Shown here piece after piece: positions 1 through 9,511 of a stretch of DNA of 64,000 bases. The stretch's first letter is position 1, and every line of letters begins with the position of its first letter. The position numbers were made by a program, and so were the translations under genes. Below the pieces are notes generated by a model. It ran no database searches and was not told the origin of the DNA. It worked only from the letters and a program-made list of their open reading frames with translations. The stretch comes from CAVVST01 sp963750995 (GTDB taxonomy: Bacteria > Acidobacteriota > Vicinamibacteria > Vicinamibacterales > UBA2999), in NCBI GenBank assembly GCA_963750995.1, contig CAVVST010000005.1, forward strand, positions 62,001 through 126,000, given 5' to 3'.

Positions 1-3000
1 GGTCAGGCGGCGATCGGCGGCGTGGTGAGCGACACCTCGGGTTCACCGCTGGCCGGGGTCGTTGTCGAAGCCAGCAGTGCCGCGCTGATCGAGAAGACCC
101 GGGCGGCGCTCACCGATCGAGCCGGCCGGTACCGCATCGAGGACCTGCGACCCGGGACCTACCAGGTGAGGTTCACATCTCAAGGATGGGCGCCCTATCA
201 GCAGGAAGACGTCGAGCTGGCGGGGTCGTTCACGGCAATCGTGAACGCGGCCCTGACGGTTGGGTCGATCACCGAAACGATCACGGTCACGGGTGAAACC
301 CCGGTCATCGACGTCCAGAATGCGACGCGCGAAGTGACGCTGAGCCGTGACGTCATTCGAGCGATTCCGACAGCGCGCAGCTATAACGCGTTGATCGTGC
401 TGATACCGGGCGTCATCACCAACGTCAACGATACGGTGATGGGAACGGCAACGACGTCGTTCCCCATTCACGGAGGCCGCACGAACGAGGGACGCCTCTC
501 GCTGGACGGATTGACGGTCGGGAGCCCACCGAGCGGGAATTCAGCGACCAGCTACGTCGTTGACGTCGGGCAATCCCAGGAAGTGAGATTCGCCACGGGG
601 GGCGGGAAGGGCGAATCGGAAACGGCTGGCCTCACGATGAACATCGTCCCGAGGAGCGGCGGCAACACGTTACATGGGTCGCTCTTCGGAAGCGGCACGG
701 CCTCGAGGTTTCAATCCGACAATCTGACGGCCGGGTTGGCGGCTCAAGGTGTCACGGCGGCGGCGCCACTGGCGAAAGTGTACGACGTGTCCGGGACGGT
801 CGGCGGTCCGATGGTGACTGATCGGTTGTGGTACTTCGTCACTGGCCATGCTGGCGGCATCACCAGAGAGAGCGCCAACGTCTACTACAACCTGAACGCC
901 GGCGATCCCAACCAGTGGCTCTACGTGCCCGACGTCAGGCGCAAAGCGTACTCCGACCGGACTTTCGAAAACGCCAGCGGCCGCCTCACCTGGCAGGTGA
1001 CGCCGCGCAACAAGGTGAGCGGCTTCTGGGACGTGCAGTCCCTCTGTCGAACCTGCACCGGGGCGACGGCGGGCCTGCAGGAGCCGGCCCGGGTCTCGCC
1101 GGAAGCGGTCGGTGTTCTCGGCCGGCGGCTCGATGTCACCCAGGCGGCGTGGTCGTCTCCACTCACGAATCGACTGCTGGTCGAGGCCGGCTACGGCGGC
1201 ATTTTCTTTGGCGTCGGCAACTTCGAGCGCGAGCCAAACCCGACGCGGGATCTCATTCGCGTCGCCGAGCAGTGCGGGAGCGGCTGCGCCGCCAACGGCA
1301 ACATTCCAGGGCTGGTCTATCGATCGCAGGACTTCAGCCGGGCACACACCGGCTCGTACCTGTGGAAGGGATCGATCGCCTACGTCACTGGCACGCACAG
1401 TCTGAAGGTCGGGTATCAGCACACGTTGATGACCGACGATCGGCAGTGGTTCACCAACAACCAGAACCTGGCCTACCGCTTCAACAACGGCGAGCCAAAT
1501 CAGCTCACGCAATTGATTTCTCCGTGGGTGAACAACGCGCGCTCCGGCTGGGACGCGCTGTTCGTTCAAGAGCAGTGGACTCGCGGCCGGCTGACGCTGC
1601 AGGGGTCCGCGCGATTCGATCGCGCACGGAGCTGGTTTCCAGCGCAACAGCAGGGGCCGTCACGATTCCTGCCGGCGCCGATCGTCATTCCGGAAACCCG
1701 AGGCGTCGACAGCTACAAGGACATCACACCCAGGATGGGCGTGGCGTACGACGTATTCGGGACGAGCATGACGGCGGTCAAGATGACCTTCGGCCGGTAT
1801 CTCGAGGCAGCCGGAGTGTCTGGCCACTATGCCAATTCGAATCCGACCTTACGGATGCCTCAGACGACACCCACCTTTGGCCCGGCGGGTGTGACACGGG
1901 CGTGGACCGACCCGAACCATAATTTCGTGCCCGATTGCGATCTGTTGAACCCGGCGGCGCAGGATGTGCGAGCCGGCGGCGGCGATCTGTGCGGCGTACT
2001 CTCGAACGCGAATTTCGGCAAGAACGTCCTGTCTAGCAATTTCGCGGAGAACCTGCTCAACGGATGGGGCGTCCGTCCCTCGGACTGGACGCTTGGTGTC
2101 ACGATTCAGCAGCAGATCGGCCCGCGCTCGTCAATCGACGTGACCTACAGCCGCCGCTGGTTTCGCGGCTTTTCCCTCGTCGACAACCTCGCGTTGCAGG
2201 CATCCGATTTCACCTCATTCAGTGTCGTGGCCCCGCTCGACCCGCGACTGCCGGGCGGGGGCGGTTACGTGGTGTCGGGCCTCTATGACGTCGTGCCGGA
2301 AAAGGCGGGCCAGGTCGACAACTTCGTCGCCGATTCGACGGCGTATGGAAAGTGGTCCCAGTTTTTCAGTGGCCTCGACGTCACCATCAACGCCCGCGTC
2401 GGCGAGAGCCTCACGGTCGTCGCGGGGACGAGCAGCGGTCAGACCGTCGCCGACAACTGCGCCGTCCGCGCCCGCCTTCCGGAGCTTTCGACAACGACGG
2501 TCGGAACGAGTGGCTTCGGCGCCGGTCTGAGCACGTCGGCAGTGACGCCGGTGAGCCCCCACTGCCACGTCGCCTACGGCATGCTGACCCAGTTGAGAGG
2601 TCTCGCTTCGTACGCGGTCCCGGCGATCGATGTGCAGCTGGCGGCCACGTTTCAGAGCAAGCCTGGCGCGATGCTGGCCGCCAACTACGCGGCACCGAAC
2701 TCGGTCGTGGCGCGCTCGCTCGGAAGGAATCTCTCTGGCAACGCCACCGACGTGACCGTGAATCTGCTGACACCCGGCGCCATGTACGGCGATCGCGTCA
2801 ATCAGTTCGACCTGCGAGTGGCCAAGACCCTGATGTACGGTGGCTTCCGAACGTTGATCGCGCTTGATCTCTACAACGTGCTCAACTCCAGTGCCGTGTT
2901 GACCTACAACAACACGTTCGTGCCCGGTGGACCATGGCTGCAGCCGCTCACGATCCTCACGCCTCGTTTCTTGAAAGTAACCGCCGAGATCGACCTGTGA
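1..3000 (+). CDS. TonB-dependent receptor, Oar-like, 5' truncated by window edge
   Basis: The reading frame is open from base 1 and gives 999 residues up to a TGA at 2998-3000, so the true start lies upstream. The first ~75 residues form a carboxypeptidase-regulatory (Ig-like) domain (IGGVVSDTSGSPLAGV, then YRIEDLRPGTYQV). A plug-like region follows (VTVTGETPVIDV, then a segment ending IHGGR..EGRLSLDG), and then a long beta-barrel ending in an alternating hydrophobic segment with terminal leucine (TAEIDL). This is the typical acidobacterial SusC/Oar architecture of an outer-membrane receptor. The substrate cannot be told from sequence. The stop codon overlaps a GTG start of the downstream sensor kinase, which suggests co-transcription. 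Confidence 0.9.
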   Translation, partial: GQAAIGGVVSDTSGSPLAGVVVEASSAALIEKTRAALTDRAGRYRIEDLRPGTYQVRFTSQGWAPYQQEDVELAGSFTAIVNAALTVGSITETITVTGETPVIDVQNATREVTLSRDVIRAIPTARSYNALIVLIPGVITNVNDTVMGTATTSFPIHGGRTNEGRLSLDGLTVGSPPSGNSATSYVVDVGQSQEVRFATGGGKGESETAGLTMNIVPRSGGNTLHGSLFGSGTASRFQSDNLTAGLAAQGVTAAAPLAKVYDVSGTVGGPMVTDRLWYFVTGHAGGITRESANVYYNLNAGDPNQWLYVPDVRRKAYSDRTFENASGRLTWQVTPRNKVSGFWDVQSLCRTCTGATAGLQEPARVSPEAVGVLGRRLDVTQAAWSSPLTNRLLVEAGYGGIFFGVGNFEREPNPTRDLIRVAEQCGSGCAANGNIPGLVYRSQDFSRAHTGSYLWKGSIAYVTGTHSLKVGYQHTLMTDDRQWFTNNQNLAYRFNNGEPNQLTQLISPWVNNARSGWDALFVQEQWTRGRLTLQGSARFDRARSWFPAQQQGPSRFLPAPIVIPETRGVDSYKDITPRMGVAYDVFGTSMTAVKMTFGRYLEAAGVSGHYANSNPTLRMPQTTPTFGPAGVTRAWTDPNHNFVPDCDLLNPAAQDVRAGGGDLCGVLSNANFGKNVLSSNFAENLLNGWGVRPSDWTLGVTIQQQIGPRSSIDVTYSRRWFRGFSLVDNLALQASDFTSFSVVAPLDPRLPGGGGYVVSGLYDVVPEKAGQVDNFVADSTAYGKWSQFFSGLDVTINARVGESLTVVAGTSSGQTVADNCAVRARLPELSTTTVGTSGFGAGLSTSAVTPVSPHCHVAYGMLTQLRGLASYAVPAIDVQLAATFQSKPGAMLAANYAAPNSVVARSLGRNLSGNATDVTVNLLTPGAMYGDRVNQFDLRVAKTLMYGGFRTLIALDLYNVLNSSAVLTYNNTFVPGGPWLQPLTILTPRFLKVTAEIDL

Positions 3001-4880
3001 CGCCGGTGACGCAACACTTGCTCCCTCGACGTGCGTTCGGACGAAGGCTCTTGCCGATCGCCATCGTCGTCCTGGAACTGGCTTCGGCCGGGGTCGCCTG
3101 GGCCCAGGACGCGCACAAGCAGGTCCTCGTTCTCTACTCCACCAGGCGGGATTCCGAGTTCTCCACAATCGGTGAGCGCGAGCTGCCGCGAATCCTCGAT
3201 GCCGGCCTCGGGCGGGACCTCGACTACTACTCGGAATTCATCGACGCAGCACGGTTCCCGGACCCCTCGTACCAAATCGGGTTTCGTGATTTCCTGAGCG
3301 TGAAGTACCGGGGAGTCCGATTCGACCTCGTCATCGGGATGCAGGATGTCGCCGTCGAGTTTATCAACCGGAATCGGGACCGCCTCTTTCCTGATACACC
3401 CCTGGTGTTCCTGGCCAACAGTCGAACAGTCTCGGTCGGCCCGAATTCGACCGGATTGATCCACGAGCGAGACCTCACGGCGACACTCGCGCTGATCGAG
3501 ACGTTACAGCCGGACGTGAAGAATGTCTTCGTGGTGGCCGGCGCGGCTCCTGCCGATAAGGCGTACGAGAGCGCGATTCGCACCCAGATGCAATCGATGG
3601 AATCTCGGCTGAGCGTCAGCTACCTGTCGGGCCTTCCGACTGACGAGCTGGAGCGGCGGCTGGCGAGTTTGCCCGAGTACTCCGTTGTCTACTACCTGCT
3701 CGTCACCGAGGACGGCGCCGGGAACAAGTACCACCCGTTGGAATACGTCGAGCGGGTTGCGGCCGCGGCCAACGCCCCGACCTATTGTTGGGTCGACTCG
3801 GCAATGGATCACGGCATCGTGGGTGGCAACCTTTACAGCCAGACGGAGGCGATCGGCCGCGCCGGTCAACTCGCCCTTCGTGTGCTCCGTGGAGAAAAAG
3901 CCGACAGCATCGACTCGTCCGCCCTCGCGCTGAACTCGAGCCAGGTCGACTCTCGCCAGCTTCGGCGGTGGGGCATCGATGAAGCCCGGGTCCCGACTGG
4001 AACAGTCGTCAGGTTTCGTGAACCATCGATCTGGGACCGCTACAAGGCGTACATCCTTGCCGCCCTCGCCCTGCTGATGGTGCAGTCAGCACTGATCGCG
4101 GGGCTTCTCGTCCAACGCGCGCGTCGGCGCCATGCCGAAGTCGATCTGCGTCGAAGCCAGGAGCATCTCCTGACCAGCTACGAAAAAATCCGCGATCTGG
4201 GGTCGCGGCTGTTGAACGCGCAGGAAGCCGAGCGCTCGCGGATCGCGCGCGAACTGCACGACGACATCAATCAGCAGGTGGCGATGCTGGCGATGGATCT
4301 CGACCTCGTCGGCGGCGGCAATGACGCCGACCTCAAGCGGAGGGCCGCCGAAGCACGTACCCGCGCGCAGGAGATCGCGAAAAGCGTGCGCGACTTGTCG
4401 CACCGCCTGCATCCGGCCCGGCTGCGGCTGATCGGCCTCATCGCCTCGCTACACGCGCTTCGACTCGAGCTGTCACAGCCGGGGACCGCCATCACGTTCA
4501 CGCACGACAACGTTCCATCCACGCTTTCGCCCGATCTCACACTGTGCCTGTTTCGGGTCGTCCAGGAGGCGCTGCACAACGCGATCAAGTACAGCAGGGC
4601 GAGGCAAGTGTCGGTGCATCTCGGCGGGAGCCCGTTCGGGCTCACCCTCAGCGTTGCCGACGACGGCGTGGGATTTGACGTCGAAGCCGTGTGGGGCAAA
4701 GGCCTCGGCCTCGTCAGCATGCGCGAGCGTCTGGAAGCGTTTGGCGGCTCTCTCGAGATTCGCTCCAGCCGTGGCCTCGGCACCCGGGTGGAGGTCACGG
4801 TGCCACTGGACGTCGTGCAGATGAGCGAAGCCATTCGGTCCGACACCAGGTCCAGGCCGCAGACGGCGGCAACGTATTGA
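2997..4880 (+). CDS. Sensor histidine kinase with periplasmic ABC-type binding domain
   Basis: 627 residues from a GTG that overlaps the receptor stop (GTGA). An upstream in-frame extension exists but would run into the receptor gene and push the signal peptide inward. An N-terminal signal or membrane segment ends at AWAQ. Residues ~30-330 look like an ABC-transporter substrate-binding-like sensor domain. One transmembrane helix lies at ~351-372. A HisKA_3 dimerisation region has the phospho-acceptor in RELHDD (His421), and a HATPase_c domain has DDGVGFD and GLGLVSMRERL. This is the NarX/LiaS-type kinase class, whose partner usually has a LuxR-type output domain. Here the next gene is a receiver-only protein. 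The ligand is unknown; the link to the receptor upstream suggests sensing of an imported compound. Confidence 0.88.
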   Translation: MTPVTQHLLPRRAFGRRLLPIAIVVLELASAGVAWAQDAHKQVLVLYSTRRDSEFSTIGERELPRILDAGLGRDLDYYSEFIDAARFPDPSYQIGFRDFLSVKYRGVRFDLVIGMQDVAVEFINRNRDRLFPDTPLVFLANSRTVSVGPNSTGLIHERDLTATLALIETLQPDVKNVFVVAGAAPADKAYESAIRTQMQSMESRLSVSYLSGLPTDELERRLASLPEYSVVYYLLVTEDGAGNKYHPLEYVERVAAAANAPTYCWVDSAMDHGIVGGNLYSQTEAIGRAGQLALRVLRGEKADSIDSSALALNSSQVDSRQLRRWGIDEARVPTGTVVRFREPSIWDRYKAYILAALALLMVQSALIAGLLVQRARRRHAEVDLRRSQEHLLTSYEKIRDLGSRLLNAQEAERSRIARELHDDINQQVAMLAMDLDLVGGGNDADLKRRAAEARTRAQEIAKSVRDLSHRLHPARLRLIGLIASLHALRLELSQPGTAITFTHDNVPSTLSPDLTLCLFRVVQEALHNAIKYSRARQVSVHLGGSPFGLTLSVADDGVGFDVEAVWGKGLGLVSMRERLEAFGGSLEIRSSRGLGTRVEVTVPLDVVQMSEAIRSDTRSRPQTAATY

Positions 4881-4882
4881 AC

Positions 4883-5293
4883 ATGGACGCAACCACGACC
4901 GAGCCTGAACGGCCGCGCGTTCTTCTGGTCGACGATAACGAGGCTATTCTCGCTCGTGCGTTCGCGGTACTTGCGCACAACTGTGTAGTGGTCGGTACGG
5001 CGCGGGATGGCCCGTCAGCGCTCCGGGCGGCCGGCGTCCTGCGTCCGGACGTGATCGTGCTGGACATCTCGATGCCGGAAATGACCGGTTTCGAGGTCGC
5101 GGCGGCGCTTCGCCGCTCGGGCTCGACGGCCGCCCTGGTCTTTCTCACCGTCCATGCGGATGAAGACTTCGTGGTCGCGGCGAGAGCCGTTGGAGTCATC
5201 GTCTACGTGGTGAAACCCCAGCTGGTCTCCGACCTGCCGCACGCCGTCGTGGAAGCGCACGGCGGGCGCGGCTTCGTGTCGGCGCTTCGCTGA
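4883..5293 (+). CDS. Response regulator, receiver domain only
   Basis: 136 residues starting at ATG 4883, two bases after the kinase stop. An upstream in-frame start would overlap the kinase by almost 200 bases and is disfavoured. The protein is a single CheY-like receiver: acidic pocket VDD (Asp17, Asp18), phospho-acceptor Asp61 in LDISMPEM, switch Thr89 and conserved Lys111 in VVKP. No DNA-binding or enzymatic output domain follows; the protein ends ~24 residues after Lys111. It is the likely partner of the kinase just upstream. It may act by protein-protein contact or pass phosphate on, or the output domain may have been lost. Confidence 0.88.
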   Translation: MDATTTEPERPRVLLVDDNEAILARAFAVLAHNCVVVGTARDGPSALRAAGVLRPDVIVLDISMPEMTGFEVAAALRRSGSTAALVFLTVHADEDFVVAARAVGVIVYVVKPQLVSDLPHAVVEAHGGRGFVSALR

Positions 5294-5333
5294 CTCCCAT
5301 CCGGTCGCTGAAATTTCGGCCCCTGGACGCGTG

Positions 5334-5355
5334 TATGGATGAGTTTATGGATGAG
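5334..5355 (+). repeat. Short direct repeat upstream of GGDEF gene
   Basis: TATGGATGAG occurs twice (5334-5343 and 5346-5355) with a 12-base period in the 134-base gap between the receiver gene and the GGDEF gene. It could be a regulator-binding direct repeat; nothing else supports that. Confidence 0.3.
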
Positions 5356-5427
5356 GTTAGAGGTTGGCCTTTGGTCCACTCTGCAGCCTCAAACCGCGAC
5401 CACCGATAAGTCCATACAGGGCAGCAG

Positions 5428-6375
5428 ATGGCAAGAATAGAATCTGCGGAACAACAGACTCTCGAGGCGCACGGCGGCGTGAACCGCGTGGCGGTACCCC
5501 ACTCACGTGCCGACCTCCAGGCCTGGATTCACGATCAGCTGTCGTTGCCGGCGGAGACCGAAAAGGCGCTGCTGGGCGCCATCGATCACGTCCTCCACCA
5601 CTACGAACGCCGCTGGAGCGAGTCCAAGGACGAGGCCATCAGGGCGGTCGCGGCCGGGTCCGCCGAGCTCTGCTCCCGGATGCGCGACGAGTTGAACGCT
5701 CGCGATGCCACCTCTCGGAACGTCGCGATGTATTTCGAGCAGCTGGTCACCGACCTGACCGAGCAGACCCATCGCGACGGCAAGACGCAGCTTCTCAACT
5801 TCGGCCGCTTCATGGAGCACGTGGCGCTGTGCCTGAATGCCGAGCGCCGCGGCCCCTGGTGCGCGCTCGGCGTCGCCGACATCACCGCCTTCAAAGCGCA
5901 CAACGACACGCTCGGCCATGCCGCCGGCGACCGCATCATCGAAGCGGTGGCCCGGCTGCTGCGGAGTGAAGTCCGTTCGTCGGATCGCATCGCGCACCCG
6001 CAGCACGAAGCCGAGACCACACCGCCGCTGCACGCGCGCTTCGGCGGCGACGAGTTCTGCTTCTTCCTGTCAGACCTCGAGCAGGCGGCAACCGCGCAGA
6101 CCGTCGCACACAGGTTCTGGAAAGCGGTGGCGGGATACGACTGGTCGACGGCCGATTCACGCCTCGAGAGAATGGCGGTGAACGTCGACATCGGTGTCGC
6201 CTGCCTGCACCTCGGCGACGGCAAGCGGCACGACGGCGTCCAGGAGCTGGCCGATGAACTGTTCGCGCGGGCCGACCGGCGCCTCTATGCCGTCAAGCGC
6301 TCCAAGGGGCCGCGGATCGAGTGCGAGTGGCTGCGGATCGACGGGCAGTGCCTGACCGAGGTTGCCGCCATCTAG
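5428..6375 (+). CDS. GGDEF domain protein (putative diguanylate cyclase)
   Basis: 315 residues. The N-terminal ~115 residues are helical and unassigned. The C-terminal GGDEF domain begins near LLNFGRFMEHV, with DITAFKAHNDTLGHAAGD as the usual nucleotide-binding helix region and an intact GGDEF signature at residues 206-210. An RxxD inhibitory I-site is not visible just before the signature, so product inhibition may be absent. The protein should make cyclic di-GMP from two GTP in the cytoplasm; no transmembrane segment is seen. The gene ends convergently, overlapping the stop of the minus-strand amidohydrolase by a few bases. Confidence 0.9.
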   Translation: MARIESAEQQTLEAHGGVNRVAVPHSRADLQAWIHDQLSLPAETEKALLGAIDHVLHHYERRWSESKDEAIRAVAAGSAELCSRMRDELNARDATSRNVAMYFEQLVTDLTEQTHRDGKTQLLNFGRFMEHVALCLNAERRGPWCALGVADITAFKAHNDTLGHAAGDRIIEAVARLLRSEVRSSDRIAHPQHEAETTPPLHARFGGDEFCFFLSDLEQAATAQTVAHRFWKAVAGYDWSTADSRLERMAVNVDIGVACLHLGDGKRHDGVQELADELFARADRRLYAVKRSKGPRIECEWLRIDGQCLTEVAAI

Positions 6376-8196
6376 TACCGGTAGTTCACGATCAGGTGGG
6401 CCACGTTGGAGGTTCCGTTTCCCCACATGCCCTTCACCACCGCGGGATCGATCGGATCCGGATTCCGTACAACCATGTCGTACTTGCCCACCGCTTTGAG
6501 AGCCTCGGCGTCGAGGGTTACTTCAATCTCGGTCGGACTCACGACACGGCTTGCAACCGGACGACCCCTGAAGAACACCGCGGAGCGGCGGACGAAGTTG
6601 AGCCCCTTCAGCGTGACGTTCACGTTACCGCTCCCCTGCGTGACGATCAGCGGCGTCACGCTTTCGATCGCAGGCTGCGGTGAGATTGAAGGATCTGTCA
6701 CCTGCGCGGCAGGTCGAAAACTCGCCTTCATCGCGGCCACCCACGGCAGCGCATCGACCGACGGATCACCCAGGTTGACGAAGGCATCGCTGTAATTGGC
6801 GGTGTAGCCGGGCTCGACAAGCCGGCCGTTCTGAATCACCGCGTGGATCGCCCGCATGTTCGCGGGGTCCTGCAGCGGATCGCGATCGAGCACGATCACG
6901 TCCGCCAGCTTCCCGGCCTCGATCGTGCCCAGCAGATCCTGCTTGCCGATCATCTCCGCCGGCCACCTGGTGGTGCCCTGGATGATCTGCATCGGCGTCA
7001 GGCCCGCATCCTTCATAACCTGGATCTCGTGATGGAGGTCCAGGCCCGGCGCCTTGGTGCTGTTCGTGTTGCCGGAGATCACAATCTTGCCGCCGGCATC
7101 GATGAACATCTTGTGAAAGCGCAGCGCATTCTCATAGCCCTTCATGCGCCGCTCGCGCAGCGCGCCCTGGTCGATATTCGTGTAGCGGGTGAATACCGAC
7201 TGGATCGCGCTGGCCGGATAATACGTGAGCAGCGTCGGGTCGGCGAACAGCTGCCGGCCCTCGGCGGCAAAGCGCTCCCAGTCCTTCGGATAGCCCGGAA
7301 AGTTGATCACGAAGGTCGGAACGAGCATGACGTTGTTCTTGACCAGGACCTGAATCAGATCCTTCGCCCGGGCCTCGTCCATCTCGGCGTAGCGATCGAG
7401 TTCGTTCCGATCGTCGCGCCCTTGGTTCCACTTCGAGGGGTTGCTGGTGACGGCGATGCCGATGCCGGCCGAGTGCGGCAGGCTGCGCGAGCCCAGCGCG
7501 GCCGCATCCTTCGGCAACATCACCGGGCCATAGGCTCGCGTGAAAACCGGTTTGCCGGCCTTGCGCGCCTCCTCGAACGCTGCGCGCGCCTGATCAGGGG
7601 GCAGGCTGCCGTCGTCCAGGATGACGTAGTCGGCGCCAGCCTCGATCCACAGCCTGACGAGATCCCTCGCCGCCGATGCCGAGTCCGGCACGCGCGAGGG
7701 TGTATACGGCGACTCCAGGCCGGTCGAGAAGGCCTCCGGCTCGGCCACCAGCCGCGACACACTGGTAAAGGTGCGCGGTCCGCGCAGCCGGCCATGAAAC
7801 ACTGCGTCGCGGTACGGGACCGCATCCTGACCGCTCGTGCCTACGTCGATTGTCGACGTGACGCCGTAGTTGAGGAGCGGCTCGGCGAGGTACCGCTCGT
7901 CACGACACCTGGGAGTCGAACAGGCCGGGCATCACGAACTTGCCGGTCGCGTTGATGATGTGAGCGCCCGGCGGGTAGGGGGCCTGGCCACGCCTCGACA
8001 CGCTGGCAATCCGGTTGCCGCGGATCACAATCACTGAATCGGCGACCGGCGCGCCGCCGTTGCCGTCGATTAGCGTTCCGCCCTCGATGACCAGAACGAC
8101 GTCCGGCTCCGGTGCCTGGGCGGAGACGAGGCCATAACCGGCAACGCACAGCAGAACAACGAGTGCGCCCGGCGCAATCCGACGGAATGAGCTCAT
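6372..8196 (-). pseudogene. Amidohydrolase-like exported protein, frameshifted, with C-terminal IPT/TIG-like domain
   Basis: Two frames join to one gene. Residues 1-~95 read from ATG 8196 (good GAGGAG site 5 bases upstream) with a signal peptide and the amidohydrolase opening (IEGGTLIDGNGG, MPGLFDSQV). The remaining ~480 residues continue in another frame from about 7910 (AEPLLNYGVTSTIDVG) to 6372. The break needs a 1- or 2-base indel near 7905-7912. The family normally has HxH after GLxD; here it is QVS, and the later metal histidines are also hard to find, so catalysis is doubtful even if the frame is repaired. The last ~90 residues (VTPLIVTQGSG, FRGRPV) resemble an IPT/TIG Ig-like fold. 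Last gene of the long minus-strand operon. Confidence 0.7.
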
Positions 8197-8216
8197 GACG
8201 CTCCTCGGGCGTGATT

Positions 8217-9089
8217 CTAGGTCTTCGATTTTGCCCGCAACCGGGTGAGAAACAGATCCGCCAGCGAACCGCAGGCCGATGCCAGGGCGGGGTCTCGATC
8301 GAAGACGTGTTCCGCGCCTTCGAAGGTATGCAGTTCGGCCGCAACTTTGCCGTCAAGGAGGCGCTGAAACAGCCGCTGGCTGCTGGTGAGTGGAACGGTG
8401 GTATCGGCGGTGCCGTGGAAGATCACGGTCGGCGGATAGCTCGCGCCGATATAGGTCGTCGGTGCGGCTGAGGGCGGCGGACCGCCTTCAACCACCGGAT
8501 AGAACGCGACGGCAGCCTCCACCTGCGTGCCGGCGCCGGCGTTCCCGCCCGTCCCTTCCATCTCCGCCTTGTTCTGCGTGCCCGCGACCGTGAGCGCGAG
8601 GAAGCCACCGGCCGAATAGCCGACGATGATGATGCGCGCGGGATCGATGTTCAGGCGCGATGCGTTCGTGCGTGTCCATCGGATCGCGGCCTTGGCGTCC
8701 TCGAGCATGCCGGGCCAGGGCGACTGCCCCAGCAGCCGGTACTGCGAGGCGATGGCGACGTAGCCGTGCGCCGCAAACGGAAGGATGCGCTCGTTCAGCG
8801 TGTCCTTGCTGCCGCCGGTGAATCCGCCGCCATGCAGGTGAATCGTGGCAGCGCGCTTTTCCGTGCCCGGCTTCGGCTTATAGATATCGAGCTTCAGATC
8901 CAGGGCGCCGCCCTTGCCGTAGGCGACATCCTTCTCGACCGTGACGCCGTCCGGCATTGGAACCGGCGCAACCGCCGCCCCGCCGCGGCCGCCGCGGCCC
9001 TGGGCAAACGCGTCGAGTGCCGGCGACACGGCGGTGAATGCCGCAGTGCCGAGGAAAGTACGTCTGGTGACGCCAGGCTTATTGCGCAC
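8217..9089 (-). CDS. Exported alpha/beta-hydrolase (esterase/BD-FAE-like)
   Basis: 290 residues. A Tat-type signal (RRTFLG, residues 9-14) is followed by a hydrophobic stretch. The hydrolase core has the oxyanion motif HGGG (86-89), nucleophile elbow GYSAGG (Ser159), acid in HGTADT (Asp229) and catalytic His in GAEHVF (His261). The length and motif order fit the carbohydrate-esterase-like alpha/beta hydrolases related to hormone-sensitive lipase. It is expected to hydrolyse an ester in the periplasm. The start overlaps the end of the DUF6152 gene upstream by 11 bases, so the two are translationally linked in the operon. Confidence 0.88.
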   Translation of the reverse strand: MRNKPGVTRRTFLGTAAFTAVSPALDAFAQGRGGRGGAAVAPVPMPDGVTVEKDVAYGKGGALDLKLDIYKPKPGTEKRAATIHLHGGGFTGGSKDTLNERILPFAAHGYVAIASQYRLLGQSPWPGMLEDAKAAIRWTRTNASRLNIDPARIIIVGYSAGGFLALTVAGTQNKAEMEGTGGNAGAGTQVEAAVAFYPVVEGGPPPSAAPTTYIGASYPPTVIFHGTADTTVPLTSSQRLFQRLLDGKVAAELHTFEGAEHVFDRDPALASACGSLADLFLTRLRAKSKT

Positions 9090-9501
9090 GTTCGGCGGCC
9101 TCCCTCTGTCCGCGGCGCCCGATGTCCAAGGGCGAGTTCCATACCTTCCCGTCGGCCTTGATGACTCTCAGCAGGAAACCGTACTTGATTGCGGCGTCGC
9201 TGTAGACGTACAGCTCCACCGTGACCGGATCGCCGGGCTTGACTGAATCGATGGTCCAGCCGGCGCGATTGATCAACCATGAGTTGGGCACGGTTTCGAC
9301 ACGCCATTCGGTCGGGCCGCCGGCGTCTTTGGTCTCGATAAAAATCAAGGTGTGCGGGCTGCGCCAGTCGACGCGCTTGACTACGCCCTGGAGTTTCACG
9401 GGAGCACTGGTTTCAAACAGCGCCAGGCTGTGATGCGCGGACACGGTCGAGGCGAGCAGGACGAGGGCACACGCGCAAACGGCACGGACAAGGACTTTCA
9501 T
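9079..9501 (-). CDS. DUF6152 family exported protein
   Basis: 140 residues with a cleavable signal peptide ending in STVSAHH. The mature protein starts with the family's HHS motif and has the RSPHTLIFIE segment (usually NPH), followed by a small beta-barrel-like region. Function of DUF6152 is not established; it is abundant in Acidobacteria and Proteobacteria. Two paralogues occur in this window (49154-49522 and 58604-58981), each next to exported or receptor genes. The C-terminal ~25 residues are charged and overlap the esterase start. Confidence 0.85.
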   Translation of the reverse strand: MKVLVRAVCACALVLLASTVSAHHSLALFETSAPVKLQGVVKRVDWRSPHTLIFIETKDAGGPTEWRVETVPNSWLINRAGWTIDSVKPGDPVTVELYVYSDAAIKYGFLLRVIKADGKVWNSPLDIGRRGQREAAERAQ

Positions 9502-9511
9502 CTGGTAACTC

